Notes: generated from the sequence alone by a model not told the origin. Shown: positions 34,941-44,144, counted from the first letter of the stretch. The stretch: DNA of 64,000 bases from JAPPKS01 sp963667895 (GCA_965223985.1 OZ245030.1:2046001-2110000), one strand, 5' to 3'. Numbers and translations are program-made.

Positions 34941-35729
34941 ATGAAAACCCACGTTGTTACAACCCTGACCTTAATCATTGCGGGCATTTTTGCCACGAGT
35001 GCCATCGCTGCTGGCGAAGGCGATGCAGTCGAATCCCTTGTGTTCCCGGAAAGTTATGAAGCCGGAAGTGTTTCCAACGGGGGGACCATCACCGGTACTG
35101 TAACGTTTGAAGGCGAAGTCCCAACAATGAAAAAGCTCGAAATCACAAAAAACCGGGAAGTCTGTGGTTTAACTGACAATTTTGATGAATCGGTAGTGGT
35201 CGGCGAAGGAAACGGCTTGAAAAACGCCATCATTTATCTCATGGATATCTCGTCAGGTGCAGGTTTTCTTAAGGATGTTAAGGTCAAATACGAGCTTGAT
35301 CAGAAAGGCTGTCATTTTAACCCGCATGTTCGCTTGCTTCCCATCGGACAGCGGTTAACCATGCTCAACCCCGACAGAATCATGCACAACGTCCATATTT
35401 TTAGTAGAGCGAACCCTGCCTTCAACAAATCGCAGCCGGGCAGCAGGCGGAAGATGCCGGTTAAAGCGGTAAAAAAGGCGGAAGGACCTGTAGCTGTAAA
35501 ATGTGATGTTCACGGCTGGATGAAAGCCTGGATCGCTTACATTCCTCATCCATACTTTGCAGCCAGCGATGAGAACGGGCATTATAAGCTTGAGAACGTG
35601 CCGCCGGGAACATATAAGCTTGGCTACTGGCATGAAACCTGCGGGACGAACACGAAGTCACCCGCATCTGTGACCGTTGGCGCCGGTGGTGCAGTCGCAC
35701 AGGACTTCGCGCTCACCCTCAAGAACTGA
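34941..35729 (+). CDS. Periplasmic cupredoxin-like protein, paralogue
   Basis: A 262-residue secreted protein with a signal peptide (ending SAIAAG). It repeats the layout of 26845-27606: GTVTFEGEVP start, HNVH (IMHNVHIF) and a Cys-His-Met site in CDVHGWMKA, then a beta-sandwich tail (GHYKLENVPPGTYKLGYWHE). AAAAGGAG lies before the ATG. The two paralogues bracket the CydA-like/cytochrome c genes. Confidence 0.82.
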   Translation: MKTHVVTTLTLIIAGIFATSAIAAGEGDAVESLVFPESYEAGSVSNGGTITGTVTFEGEVPTMKKLEITKNREVCGLTDNFDESVVVGEGNGLKNAIIYLMDISSGAGFLKDVKVKYELDQKGCHFNPHVRLLPIGQRLTMLNPDRIMHNVHIFSRANPAFNKSQPGSRRKMPVKAVKKAEGPVAVKCDVHGWMKAWIAYIPHPYFAASDENGHYKLENVPPGTYKLGYWHETCGTNTKSPASVTVGAGGAVAQDFALTLKN

Positions 35730-35926
35730 GGTGCCCAAGTCGGGTTTGCTCTGTAGTTATCGTACGATATGCCTTTGGTCGATGGTGTTGAGGAAGACGA
35801 GTCATTCTCTCACTCGGGGAAACGTCCTCTGGATTGCGGTGCTGGAACTTGATACGCCGTTATTAACGACTGATGGAAATCTTGGATATGTTTAGGGATT
35901 GCAGGTCATCAAGTGGATGAAATAAG

Positions 35927-36871
35927 ATGCCTACGATAGAAGTCGAGAACCTCCACCACGCTTATGGCGCTCGGAAAGCACTGGTTGGCGTGACTTTTGA
36001 TGTGTCGCAAGGTGAGATCTTTGGAGTCCTTGGACCGAATGGAGGGGGCAAGTCCACACTTTTTAAGATTCTTTCGACCCTTATCCATACCAACAGGGGA
36101 AGGGTGCGATTATTCGGTTACGATCAAGCTGAAAAGCCACACGAAGTCAGAAAACATCTGGGGGTGGTTTTTCAGCATCCCAGTTTAGATTTGAAGCTTA
36201 CGGTCGTTGAAAATCTTCGGCATCATGGGCACCTCTACGGACTGTGGGGCAGGCCACTCCAAGGCAGAATCCAAACTGTACTCGATCAACTGGGACTCGC
36301 AGAGCGAGGTCGCAATCTGGTAGAAACACTCTCTGGCGGTTTGCAAAGGCGGGTTGAACTCGCGAAGGCAATCCTCCATCAACCCAGCTTGCTGCTACTC
36401 GATGAACCGAGCACGGGACTCGATCCTGGGATTCGTCAGCAGTTTAGATCGCATCTTGCATATCTCCGTGAACAAGATGGTACTACCATCGTGCTGACGA
36501 CCCACATTTTGGATGAAGCCGAGTGGTGCGATCGCGTAGGTATTCTTGATGAGGGTAAGCTGGTTGCCATAGGAACCCCGGAGGCGTTGAAGGATCAGGT
36601 GGGTGCGGACGTTGTCATAATTGATTCGTCAGATCCCGAAGGGTTAGCCACAAGAATCAATCAGCAGTTTGGGTATGACTATTCCTTGGTTGACCAATCG
36701 TTACGCATAGAATGTGCTCAAGGGCATGAGTTTGCTCGAGACGTAGTCGCTGCATTTCCTCAAGAGATACAATCGGTGCGCTTCGGAAAACCGACGTTAG
36801 AAGATGTATTCATTAAAGTGACCGGACATCGCTTCGTGGAAGCAGCAATCAAAGAAAATAGGGAGACGTAA
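35927..36871 (+). CDS. ABC-2-type exporter ATP-binding protein
   Basis: A 314-residue ATPase of the CcmA/DrrA/NodI group. Walker A is GPNGGGKST (near residue 38), signature LSGGLQRR, Walker B LLLLDEPSTGLDP, switch His in TTHILDEAE; a C-terminal extension of about 90 residues is typical of DrrA-like proteins. It is followed by its permease. Lying between cytochrome clusters, it may move haem, copper or an assembly factor, but the cargo is unknown. The 197-bp gap before it has no clear promoter. Confidence 0.87.
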   Translation: MPTIEVENLHHAYGARKALVGVTFDVSQGEIFGVLGPNGGGKSTLFKILSTLIHTNRGRVRLFGYDQAEKPHEVRKHLGVVFQHPSLDLKLTVVENLRHHGHLYGLWGRPLQGRIQTVLDQLGLAERGRNLVETLSGGLQRRVELAKAILHQPSLLLLDEPSTGLDPGIRQQFRSHLAYLREQDGTTIVLTTHILDEAEWCDRVGILDEGKLVAIGTPEALKDQVGADVVIIDSSDPEGLATRINQQFGYDYSLVDQSLRIECAQGHEFARDVVAAFPQEIQSVRFGKPTLEDVFIKVTGHRFVEAAIKENRET

Positions 36872-36889
36872 CAGGTTACCTCTATTGTC

Positions 36890-37663
36890 ATGAGAAGACT
36901 ATTACTCGCTGTGATGACCTTATGGTGGCGTGAGGTCATAAGGTTTTTCCGGCAGCGAAGTCGCCTAATTAGTGCATTCGCGCAGCCTCTGGTCTTCTGG
37001 CTACTGTTGGGGGCGGGATTAGGACAATCGTTTCGTCCGACTGGTGCGCCAGAAACAACCGGATATTTTGAATATTTGTATGCCGGCATAATGGTGTTGG
37101 TACTCTTGTTTACCGCGATTTTCGCAACTATCTCGATTGTCCAAGATCGCCGAGAGGGATTCCTGCAGGGTGTACTTGTTGCACCGGTTCCAAGGTGGTC
37201 TATCGTTCTCGGACAAGCGCTCGGCGGCACAACCTTAGCGCTTTTACAGGGTGTCCTTTTTCTTGTTCTCGCGCCCGTGGTTGGCGTGCACTTGAGTATA
37301 GCTTCCGCGCCCGCAACGGTGGGAATCATATTCCTACTCTCCTTTGGGTTGACTAACCTCGGCTTGATGATTGCTTGGAGAATGGATTCGCCTCAAGGAT
37401 TTCATGCGATAATGAATTTAATTCTGTTCCCAATTTGGATTCTTTCCGGCGCTTTTTTCCCAATCTCCGGAGTACCCGCGTATTTTGAATGGGTGATGAA
37501 ACTCAATCCGTTAACCTACGGCGTCGCAGCTTTACGCCGATGTTTGTATCTCGATAATGCTGCAGGCGCCGGGGAGATACCGCAACTTGCATTTTCTTTA
37601 TTAATAACCAGCTTGTTCTGTATTTTGACGTATGTAGGTGCCGCTCGAACAGCGGCAAGTTAG
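36890..37663 (+). CDS. ABC-2-type permease
   Basis: A 257-residue membrane protein with six hydrophobic segments and an ABC-2 signature (VQDRREGFLQGVLVAPV, and PIWILSGAFFPISGVP). It partners the ATPase 18 nt upstream, as in NodJ/DrrB-type exporters. Cargo unknown. Confidence 0.85.
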   Translation: MRRLLLAVMTLWWREVIRFFRQRSRLISAFAQPLVFWLLLGAGLGQSFRPTGAPETTGYFEYLYAGIMVLVLLFTAIFATISIVQDRREGFLQGVLVAPVPRWSIVLGQALGGTTLALLQGVLFLVLAPVVGVHLSIASAPATVGIIFLLSFGLTNLGLMIAWRMDSPQGFHAIMNLILFPIWILSGAFFPISGVPAYFEWVMKLNPLTYGVAALRRCLYLDNAAGAGEIPQLAFSLLITSLFCILTYVGAARTAAS

Positions 37664-37745
37664 GTATTGAGCGTTGAGCTGACGTGTAGCTAAATACCCA
37701 TCGTGTCGGATACCTGACACCTATAAATAGAGAAAGGAGATTTTG

Positions 37746-38429
37746 ATGCTTAAATGGCTGAATTTTCCTGAGTGGCTTCCAGAAAACGTATCAACCTTTG
37801 GTAGAGGGGTTGACAACCTGTTTGTCGCTATTTACTGGATTACTTCGATTGCGTTTCTGGCTGTTATGATTATTTTGATTGTATTCCTCATCAAATATCG
37901 CTTTCAGGAAGGCCGTAGAGCAGGGTACATCCACGGCAATACGACACTAGAATTTGTGTGGACGATTGTGACCGCTGTAATTGTGTTTGGGCTCGCGATG
38001 TTCAGCCTGCCACAATGGAACAAGATTAAATCCCCCTCCCAATTTCCCGGTAACCCCGGCGCTGTCGTTCAGGTGAACGGTAAGCAATTCAACTGGGATA
38101 TCACTTATCCGGGCCCTGATGGTGAATGGGGAACTGACGATGACCTGCAACTTGAGAACCAACTTCATGTCCCCGTTAACAAGGTGGTGCATATTAGGCT
38201 GACATCCGATGATGTTATTCACAGCTTCTTTGTCCCTCAACTCCGTCTCAAGCAGGATGCGCTTCCAGGGAGGTTTATCAACGTCTGGTTCGAAGCAACG
38301 AAGTCCGGCACATACGAGATTCCGTGCGCGGAGCTTTGCGGGTTTGGGCACTCTGGGATGCTCGGATACCTTACTGTCCACTCTGATGAAGATTACGCTG
38401 CGTGGCTGAGTGAACGGTGGGCAGAATAA
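37746..38429 (+). CDS. coxB: Cytochrome c oxidase subunit II
   Basis: A 227-residue protein with two N-terminal membrane helices and a C-terminal cupredoxin carrying the binuclear CuA site: DVIHSFFVP and CAELCGFGHSGM provide His, Cys, Glu, Cys, His and Met. VQVNGKQFNWDITYPG is the conserved region before the site. The C-terminus lacks a fused cytochrome c domain, so a separate cytochrome c must dock. ATG at 37746 follows AAAGGAG. It opens the cox-cta gene run. Confidence 0.95.
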   Translation: MLKWLNFPEWLPENVSTFGRGVDNLFVAIYWITSIAFLAVMIILIVFLIKYRFQEGRRAGYIHGNTTLEFVWTIVTAVIVFGLAMFSLPQWNKIKSPSQFPGNPGAVVQVNGKQFNWDITYPGPDGEWGTDDDLQLENQLHVPVNKVVHIRLTSDDVIHSFFVPQLRLKQDALPGRFINVWFEATKSGTYEIPCAELCGFGHSGMLGYLTVHSDEDYAAWLSERWAE

Positions 38430-38453
38430 TGAAAAGAAAGGAGTTAATGTAGA

Positions 38454-40298
38454 ATGAACGATCACGCACTAGAATCACATGATCATCACCATGAAGAGAG
38501 TTTTGTTCGCAAATACCTTTTTTCGCTCGATCATAAAACGATAGGCAAGCAGTTCCTAATCTTCGGATTGATCATGTTCATTGTCGGGGGCGGGCTTGCG
38601 CTGCTTTTCCGTTGGCAACTAGCCTGGCCTGGCAGACCGCTCCCGATAATTGGGGTGTCCGAAACATATCTGGAGACCGGTGAAGTTGCAACCGCTGCAG
38701 ACCGAAAGTGGGAGGAACGCTATGATGACGATAAAGACACCTGGTTAGAAACAAACATACCCAGCGGGATAATAGAACCGGCATTTTATAACTCGCTGTT
38801 TACAATGCACGCCACCCTCATGGTTTTCTTCGTCGTTGTGCCGCTGCTCGTTGGTGCGTTTGGTAATTTCCTCATCCCGCTGATGATTGGGACTAGAGAT
38901 ATGGCGTTCCCGGTCCTGAATCTGCTTTCCTTCTGGTCCAATGTGCTCGGAGCGATTATCATGATGGCTGGGTTCTTTGTGCCCGGTGGACACGCTGCCG
39001 CGGGTTGGACTGGCTACGCGCCACTCTCTTCAGTCCCTGAGTATAGCGGAGTGGATTGGGGGCAGAATCTCTGGTGCATCAGCCTTATCGTCATGGGCAT
39101 CTCCTCGCTGATGGGGTCAATCAACTATATTACCACGATTATCAATATGCGAGCACCGGGGATGACCTACTTCCGTCTTCCGCTTGTAATCTGGTCCCTC
39201 TTTATCGTCGCAATTCTTCTTCTGCTTGCATTTCCTGTCGTGGCTTCAGCGCTCGCGCTAATCCTCTTCGACCGCATGGCGGGTACGTCCTTCTTTTCTC
39301 CGGCAGGCGGGGGTGAAGCGTTGTTATGGCAACACCTTTTCTGGTTCTTCGCGCATCCGGAGGTTTATATCCTCATTTTGCCCGGCATGGGTATGGCGTC
39401 AGAAATGCTTCCTGTCTTTTCGAGGAAGCCCATCTTCGGCTATAGGTCAATGGTCTATGCCATGATGGCGATCGCCTTTCTCAGTTGGATTGTGTGGGGA
39501 CACCACATGTTCCAGAGCGGAATGAACCCTGCATTGGGGATGAGCTTCATGGTTACTACCATGATAATCGCTGTCCCTTCGGCAATAAAAACTTTCAACT
39601 GGCTTGGCACCCTTTTCCGTGCATCAATCCGATTCACAGTGCCGATGTTAAACACGCTCGCCTTTGTCTCGATGTTCGTCATTGGCGGTCTCAGCGGCAT
39701 CTATATGGCAAATTCGCCGGTAGATATGTTCATCCACGATACGTACTACATCGTAGCGCATATCCATTATATCGTCTTCGGTGGGAGCGTCTTCGCTATC
39801 TTCGGCGGCATCTTTTACTGGTTCCCCAAGATGTTTGGGCGGCACATGAATGAGGCCCTGGGCAAAATTCATTTTTGGATCTCGTTCATCGCCTTTAACG
39901 GCGTCTTCTTCCCGATGCATATCCTCGGCGTGGCCGGACTTCGTAGACGCATCCATAATCCGCTAGACACCGATATGGCACATCTTCAAGGGATTAACGA
40001 GTTCATCACCATCTGTGCATTTATTTTGGGCACAGCTCAGATTCTGCTGCTAATCAACGTATTTTGGAGTATATTCCGCGGGAAGGTGGCTGAACAAAAT
40101 CCGTGGCAAGCGAACACTTTGGAATGGCAGGCACCGACGCCTGTCCCGCATGGCAACTTTGAAGCGATTCCGCACGTATATCACGGTCCCTATGAGTACA
40201 GCGTTCCGGGTGCTGAAACGGACTGGATTCCACAAACGCAGCCGAACGGCGAATCGTTGCACGACGAACCGATATCTGCCGGAGCCAGCGCTGATTAG
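38454..40298 (+). CDS. coxA: Haem-copper oxidase subunit I, A type
   Basis: A 614-residue catalytic subunit. HPEVYILILPG holds CuB His, the proton-channel Glu and the cross-linked Tyr. WGHHMF gives the other CuB His pair, and HIHYIVFGG the haem a3/a His residues. LFTMHATLMVFF contains the first haem a His. RDMAFPVLNLLSFW fits the D-channel. The loop between helices 1 and 2 is longer than usual (about residues 60-110, charged). Residues fit the A1 subfamily, a proton-pumping oxidase. It overlaps no neighbour and follows coxB by 24 nt. Confidence 0.95.
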   Translation: MNDHALESHDHHHEESFVRKYLFSLDHKTIGKQFLIFGLIMFIVGGGLALLFRWQLAWPGRPLPIIGVSETYLETGEVATAADRKWEERYDDDKDTWLETNIPSGIIEPAFYNSLFTMHATLMVFFVVVPLLVGAFGNFLIPLMIGTRDMAFPVLNLLSFWSNVLGAIIMMAGFFVPGGHAAAGWTGYAPLSSVPEYSGVDWGQNLWCISLIVMGISSLMGSINYITTIINMRAPGMTYFRLPLVIWSLFIVAILLLLAFPVVASALALILFDRMAGTSFFSPAGGGEALLWQHLFWFFAHPEVYILILPGMGMASEMLPVFSRKPIFGYRSMVYAMMAIAFLSWIVWGHHMFQSGMNPALGMSFMVTTMIIAVPSAIKTFNWLGTLFRASIRFTVPMLNTLAFVSMFVIGGLSGIYMANSPVDMFIHDTYYIVAHIHYIVFGGSVFAIFGGIFYWFPKMFGRHMNEALGKIHFWISFIAFNGVFFPMHILGVAGLRRRIHNPLDTDMAHLQGINEFITICAFILGTAQILLLINVFWSIFRGKVAEQNPWQANTLEWQAPTPVPHGNFEAIPHVYHGPYEYSVPGAETDWIPQTQPNGESLHDEPISAGASAD

Positions 40299-40352
40299 GT
40301 ATCTGCTAATCGTTCTAAACCACCTAAACGGTGGGAAGGGAAAACCGATTCA

Positions 40353-41486
40353 ATGTATCGGCGATGGCTTTATGGACTTGCTGTCCTCACCGCTGTGATG
40401 ACGTTCATCCTGATCTGTATGGGCGGGCTTGTGACGAGCACGGATTCCGGGCTTGCTGTACCCGATTGGCCCACGACCTTCGGATACAACATGTTTCTCT
40501 ATCCGCTCTCCAAAACGGTCAGCGGATTTCTGTTCAGCATTGACCCAAGTCTCCAAGCCGATCTGGATAACAACAACTTGTCCGCGGGGATACGGAAGGC
40601 ACTTGAAAAAAACGAGATTCCGGTGTCAGAAAATGTTATAATTTCACCCGAAGAACGAGGCAGCAGATGGAGGCTAACGGATGAAGAGAACGGGCGTACC
40701 TATACGCTAATTAAATCTGCTGAGCGGCTCGATGTATACATCCACGGAGTACTGTACGAACATAGCCATCGGCTGATTGGCTCTGTCGTTGGTTTTCTGA
40801 CGATTGGGTTGATGGTATCAATCTGGGCGAAGGATGATCGGAAATGGTTGAAATGGCTTGGCGTCATCGCACTCGTCGCGGTGGTTGTTCAAGGGGTGAT
40901 GGGTGGGATGCGTGTCACAAACCTCAGCACAGTGCTCGCCATCATACACGCCTGTTTTGCCCAAGCATTTTTTGCGCTAACCGCCAGTCTCGCGTTATTT
41001 ACTTCGCGTGGATGGTTGGGTGCATCGGAGAAAATTGATGCCACAAACGCTTCTCGCTTGAGAGGCTTGAGTCTCATCACATTATGTCTCATCTATATCC
41101 AATTCATCTTTGGTGCCGTATTGAGGCATACCGGGAATCGGCTGGATGCCCATCTGCTTTTCGCAGGCTTAGTGGCAATTCACATATTATTGCTCTTGAG
41201 ACGGATCTTGAAGGATTATCTGGAAAATCGGATTCTTATTCGTCTTATTTTGCTATTGAGTGGTCTGCTCGCTGTACAATTGACGTTGGGCTTCGGGGCA
41301 TACCTCACCGAGTTCACCGCCTTCGGTGAAGGCGTGTCCCCTGTCGCCGGTGTAGCAATCACCACTGCCCATGTTGCAATCGGGGCTTTAATGATGGTCA
41401 TTTCCATCCTACTGGCTTTGAACGTGTTTCGTTTAACAAGATCAACTGAGCGGATAGCGAAAGCGATAGATTCCACTGCCGGTTAA
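40353..41486 (+). CDS. ctaA: Haem A synthase (CtaA/COX15 family)
   Basis: A 377-residue membrane protein with eight predicted helices. It converts haem O to haem A. GGLVTSTDSGLAVPDWP is the conserved first-loop motif, LYEHSHRLIGSVVG and FGAVLRHTG carry haem-ligand His regions, and VQGVMGGMRV is typical. An insertion of about 80 residues follows the first motif. Its last 16 codons coincide with a dispersed repeat (41440-41469), so the C-terminal tail is repeat-derived. Confidence 0.92.
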   Translation: MYRRWLYGLAVLTAVMTFILICMGGLVTSTDSGLAVPDWPTTFGYNMFLYPLSKTVSGFLFSIDPSLQADLDNNNLSAGIRKALEKNEIPVSENVIISPEERGSRWRLTDEENGRTYTLIKSAERLDVYIHGVLYEHSHRLIGSVVGFLTIGLMVSIWAKDDRKWLKWLGVIALVAVVVQGVMGGMRVTNLSTVLAIIHACFAQAFFALTASLALFTSRGWLGASEKIDATNASRLRGLSLITLCLIYIQFIFGAVLRHTGNRLDAHLLFAGLVAIHILLLLRRILKDYLENRILIRLILLLSGLLAVQLTLGFGAYLTEFTAFGEGVSPVAGVAITTAHVAIGALMMVISILLALNVFRLTRSTERIAKAIDSTAG

Positions 41487-41518
41487 GACTATCGCCCTCC
41501 CTATTCGGTCGGTTGATC
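41440..41518. repeat. REP-like inverted pair spanning the 3' end of ctaA
   Basis: Two related 30-nt arms, 41440-41469 and 41489-41518, are inverted (24 of 30 positions complementary, 26 with G-U) around a 19-nt centre that holds the ctaA stop codon. The right arm matches 4387-4416 in inverse orientation at 28 of 30. This gives a long hairpin that could end or stabilise the ctaA message. Confidence 0.75.
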
Positions 41519-41538
41519 GTTTCCGACGAGGTTTCCGC

Positions 41539-42453
41539 ATGATACCAACAACAGAGACGCTAGATAGCGATTTATCCCTAATGAGCCGCCGCGTGTCAAC
41601 CTTTGTTGAGTTGACAAAGCCAAGGCTCGTATCGATGATACTGATTACAACTTCAGTCGGCTTTTATCTCGCTTCCTCGCAGCCGCTAGAGTGGCTGAAG
41701 TTCATTCACACCATTATCGGCACGGGATTATCAGCAGCGGGAGTATTAGCCCTGAATCAGTATCTTGAACGCGATCTGGATGCCCAGATGGAGCGGACGT
41801 ATCACCGCCCGTTGCCTGATCGGCGGCTCCAACCGACTACCGTCCTGTCTTTTGGGGTTTTACTGACTGCTAGCGGTTTGCTCTATATGGCATTCTCCGT
41901 GAATGCCTTAAGCGCATTGGTCACCTCCGCCATCGTTGTGACGTATCTGTTCGTTTATACCCCACTGAAGCAGAAGACATCGCTCTGTACTGTTGTGGGT
42001 GCGGTGCCGGGCGCATTACCACCTGTTATTGGTTGGGTCGCAGCGCGAGAAATGCGCAATATTGAGGCGTGGAATGGGGCGTGGGTGCTTTTCTCGATTC
42101 TGTTCCTCTGGCAACTACCCCACTCACTGTCAATCGCGTGTATCTACCGCGATGAATATGCACAGGCAGGATTCCGCTTGCTGCCGGTAATTGATCCGGA
42201 TGGAAAAAGTACGGGAAGACAGATTGTCAGTAACTGTCTCGGTCTTCTCGTTGTGGCGCTGTTGCCCACGCTAATCGGCATCGCAGGTGTCGTTTATTTT
42301 TTCGCCGCACTTGCGTTGAGCATCGTTTTTCTTGGGTTTGGCATCAGCCTCTCAATTTCTCGATCGACCGCAGCAGCGAAACGCTTGCTGTACGCTTCAT
42401 TGATATACTTACCACTTGTGTTTCTAGCGATGGCACTTGACAAGATGTCGTAA
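41539..42453 (+). CDS. ctaB: Protohaem IX farnesyltransferase (haem O synthase)
   Basis: A 304-residue UbiA-family membrane enzyme, about nine helices. It adds farnesyl to haem B. The Asp-rich site is in NQYLERDLDAQMERTYHRPLP (NxxxDxxxD type) and the second in YRDEYAQAGFRLLP. ELTKPRLVSMILITT begins the first helix as is typical. It follows ctaA, so both steps to haem A lie beside the oxidase that needs it. Confidence 0.94.
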   Translation: MIPTTETLDSDLSLMSRRVSTFVELTKPRLVSMILITTSVGFYLASSQPLEWLKFIHTIIGTGLSAAGVLALNQYLERDLDAQMERTYHRPLPDRRLQPTTVLSFGVLLTASGLLYMAFSVNALSALVTSAIVVTYLFVYTPLKQKTSLCTVVGAVPGALPPVIGWVAAREMRNIEAWNGAWVLFSILFLWQLPHSLSIACIYRDEYAQAGFRLLPVIDPDGKSTGRQIVSNCLGLLVVALLPTLIGIAGVVYFFAALALSIVFLGFGISLSISRSTAAAKRLLYASLIYLPLVFLAMALDKMS

Positions 42454-42476
42454 CGGATTAGGAGCATAAAATTCAG

Positions 42477-42587
42477 ATGAGCGACCATAAAAAGCGGAAG
42501 CGAAACCGGTGTATCGGTTTGCTCTTATTCGCGATATTTATCGTCTTATTCTCCCTAGCAACGATTGTCGCAATCGTAAAAAACTAA
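42477..42587 (+). CDS. 36-residue single-span protein in the cox operon
   Basis: A short gene with a strong context: AGGAG lies nine to ten bases before its ATG. The product has a Lys/Arg-rich start (SDHKKRKRNR) and one hydrophobic helix (GLLLFAIFIVLFSLATIVAI), ending in KN. It sits 23 nt after ctaB and 6 nt before the subunit III gene. Small single-span proteins are common accessory subunits or assembly factors of haem-copper oxidases; that role is inferred. Confidence 0.65.
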   Translation: MSDHKKRKRNRCIGLLLFAIFIVLFSLATIVAIVKN

Positions 42588-42593
42588 AGCGTA

Positions 42594-43247
42594 ATGATAA
42601 CTTGGATTTCTTCGTTTTTTACGTTTCACGCTTTATTTCCGATGGATGAATTAGAACACACATCATATGCAGGCACCGAAGGGGAAAATAGACCCATCAG
42701 CAATGCGCGTTTAGCCGTATTGGTACTCTTGGGTGCCGAAATCATGTTTTTCGCAGGGCTGATTGGAACATTCCTTGTGTTTCGTTTGGGGAGTACGACC
42801 TGGCCCCCACCCTCGCAAGTTGACGTTCGTTTGCCTATTGTCGCGACCGGACTGAATACAGTCGTCCTGCTCCTGAGCGGCTGCACAATGTTTCATGCAC
42901 TGCAAGCGATTCGGCACGACCGCCAGAAAGAGCTCAGAAACAGGCTTTTCGTGACGGGGCTTCTTGGCGTCATTTTCCTCGTTGTGCAAGGTGCTGAATG
43001 GGTCCGTTTGGTGCATCATGGATTCACGCTTTCGTCCGGAATATACGGCTCAATCTTCTATGTCCTCATCGGTTGTCATGCACTGCACGTCCTGGTCGCA
43101 GTCTTTTGGCTGTTAGCTGTTTTCGCTGGGGCGATGGCCGGTCGGTTTTCAGATAATAACCATGTAGGTGTTGAGGTCTGCGCCATTTACTGGGCGTTTG
43201 TTGTGTTGTTGTGGCCCATTCTTTATATTCTTGTATATCTCATCTGA
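42594..43247 (+). CDS. Haem-copper oxidase subunit III-like protein 1
   Basis: A 217-residue membrane protein with five helices, of the CtaE/CyoC family. GAEIMFFAGLIGTFLVFRLG includes the conserved Glu of helix III; GCHALHVLVAVFWL and the ending VEVCAIYWAFVVLLWPILY match subunit III. A second subunit III follows at 43518. An alternative start is ATG at 42642. Confidence 0.85.
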   Translation: MITWISSFFTFHALFPMDELEHTSYAGTEGENRPISNARLAVLVLLGAEIMFFAGLIGTFLVFRLGSTTWPPPSQVDVRLPIVATGLNTVVLLLSGCTMFHALQAIRHDRQKELRNRLFVTGLLGVIFLVVQGAEWVRLVHHGFTLSSGIYGSIFYVLIGCHALHVLVAVFWLLAVFAGAMAGRFSDNNHVGVEVCAIYWAFVVLLWPILYILVYLI

Positions 43248-43259
43248 AAAGAGGTTTTA

Positions 43260-43514
43260 ATGATGTGTCGATATGCACTATTGTTATTGCTAGCGCTGGT
43301 TATCACTATGGTTAATCCAGCTATTGGCAATGCGTGTCCCTCATGTAAAATGATTGATGACCCGATAGTTCAAGGTTTTAAGTGGAGCATTTTATTCCTT
43401 ATGGCGATGCCTTATCTTGTTTTCGGTCTGATTGGCGGTACTGTATTCTATACATACAAACATACAAATCGGACCAATAATCATAAACCATCTTCAAATG
43501 TGAAAGGAGTGTGA
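43260..43514 (+). CDS. Small membrane protein with CPSC motif in the cox operon
   Basis: An 84-residue protein: signal-like N-terminus ending near AIGNA, then CPSCK, then one or two hydrophobic segments (ILFLMAMPYLVFGLIGG) and a polar tail. It lies between the two subunit III genes, 12 nt after the first, with AGAGG upstream. The CxxC facing the periplasm might bind copper or take part in thiol exchange during CuA/CuB assembly. Family not recognised. Confidence 0.65.
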   Translation: MMCRYALLLLLALVITMVNPAIGNACPSCKMIDDPIVQGFKWSILFLMAMPYLVFGLIGGTVFYTYKHTNRTNNHKPSSNVKGV

Positions 43515-43517
43515 AAA

Positions 43518-44144
43518 ATGGAAGAAACCACAACACTCGATCATTCCGCAGATGTCTATGAACCATCCCTCACCCCCGACAGTCTGGGAAAGTTGGGGAT
43601 GTGGCTCTTTCTTATTAGCGATGCGATGTCGTTTGGCGCTTTACTGGCTGCTTACGGCGCTATCCGAGCTAGCGCGGCGGAGTGGGCGCCACCATCCGAA
43701 GTGCTCGGCATTTACCTCACAGCGGGTATGACCTTTCTGTTAATCTGTAGTAGTGTAACGATGGTCAAAGCCCTCGAAGCAATTCAGAACGGCAACCAGT
43801 CGAGAATGTGTGCCTACCTCGGTTTGACTATTCTAGGTGGAGTAATCTTCTTGGGGCTGCAAGCGTATGAATGGACGCACCTGATCACGCACGGTCTCAC
43901 CTTTACCACGCTTCCGCATGAGATCTCCGGTTCCACACTTTTTGGCCCCACCTTCTATACGATTACCGGCTTTCACGGTGCCCACGTCACCGGCGGGGTC
44001 ATCTACCTCACCGTAATCTTGATTCAGGGGTTGCGAGGTACATACACAGCAGCGTATAACCACAAAGTTGAGATTTTAGGGTTGTATTGGCACTTCGTTG
44101 ACCTAGTCTGGATCATGGTCTTTACCTTTGTCTATCTATTGTAA
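43518..44144 (+). CDS. Haem-copper oxidase subunit III-like protein 2
   Basis: A 208-residue five-helix protein related to 42594-43247 (FLISDAMSFGALLAAYGAI, ITGFHGAHVTGGVIYL, GLYWHFVDLVWIMVF). AAAGGAGTG precedes the ATG. In the more canonical copy the helix III acidic residue is Glu; here the equivalent is Asp in LISDAMSF, so the two copies differ at a functionally relevant position. Confidence 0.86.
   Translation: MEETTTLDHSADVYEPSLTPDSLGKLGMWLFLISDAMSFGALLAAYGAIRASAAEWAPPSEVLGIYLTAGMTFLLICSSVTMVKALEAIQNGNQSRMCAYLGLTILGGVIFLGLQAYEWTHLITHGLTFTTLPHEISGSTLFGPTFYTITGFHGAHVTGGVIYLTVILIQGLRGTYTAAYNHKVEILGLYWHFVDLVWIMVFTFVYLL

Noticed and set aside
35355..35633. Minus-strand frames in the cupredoxin and cytochrome genes
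   Set aside because: Typical antisense shadows; the plus-strand products have clear motifs.
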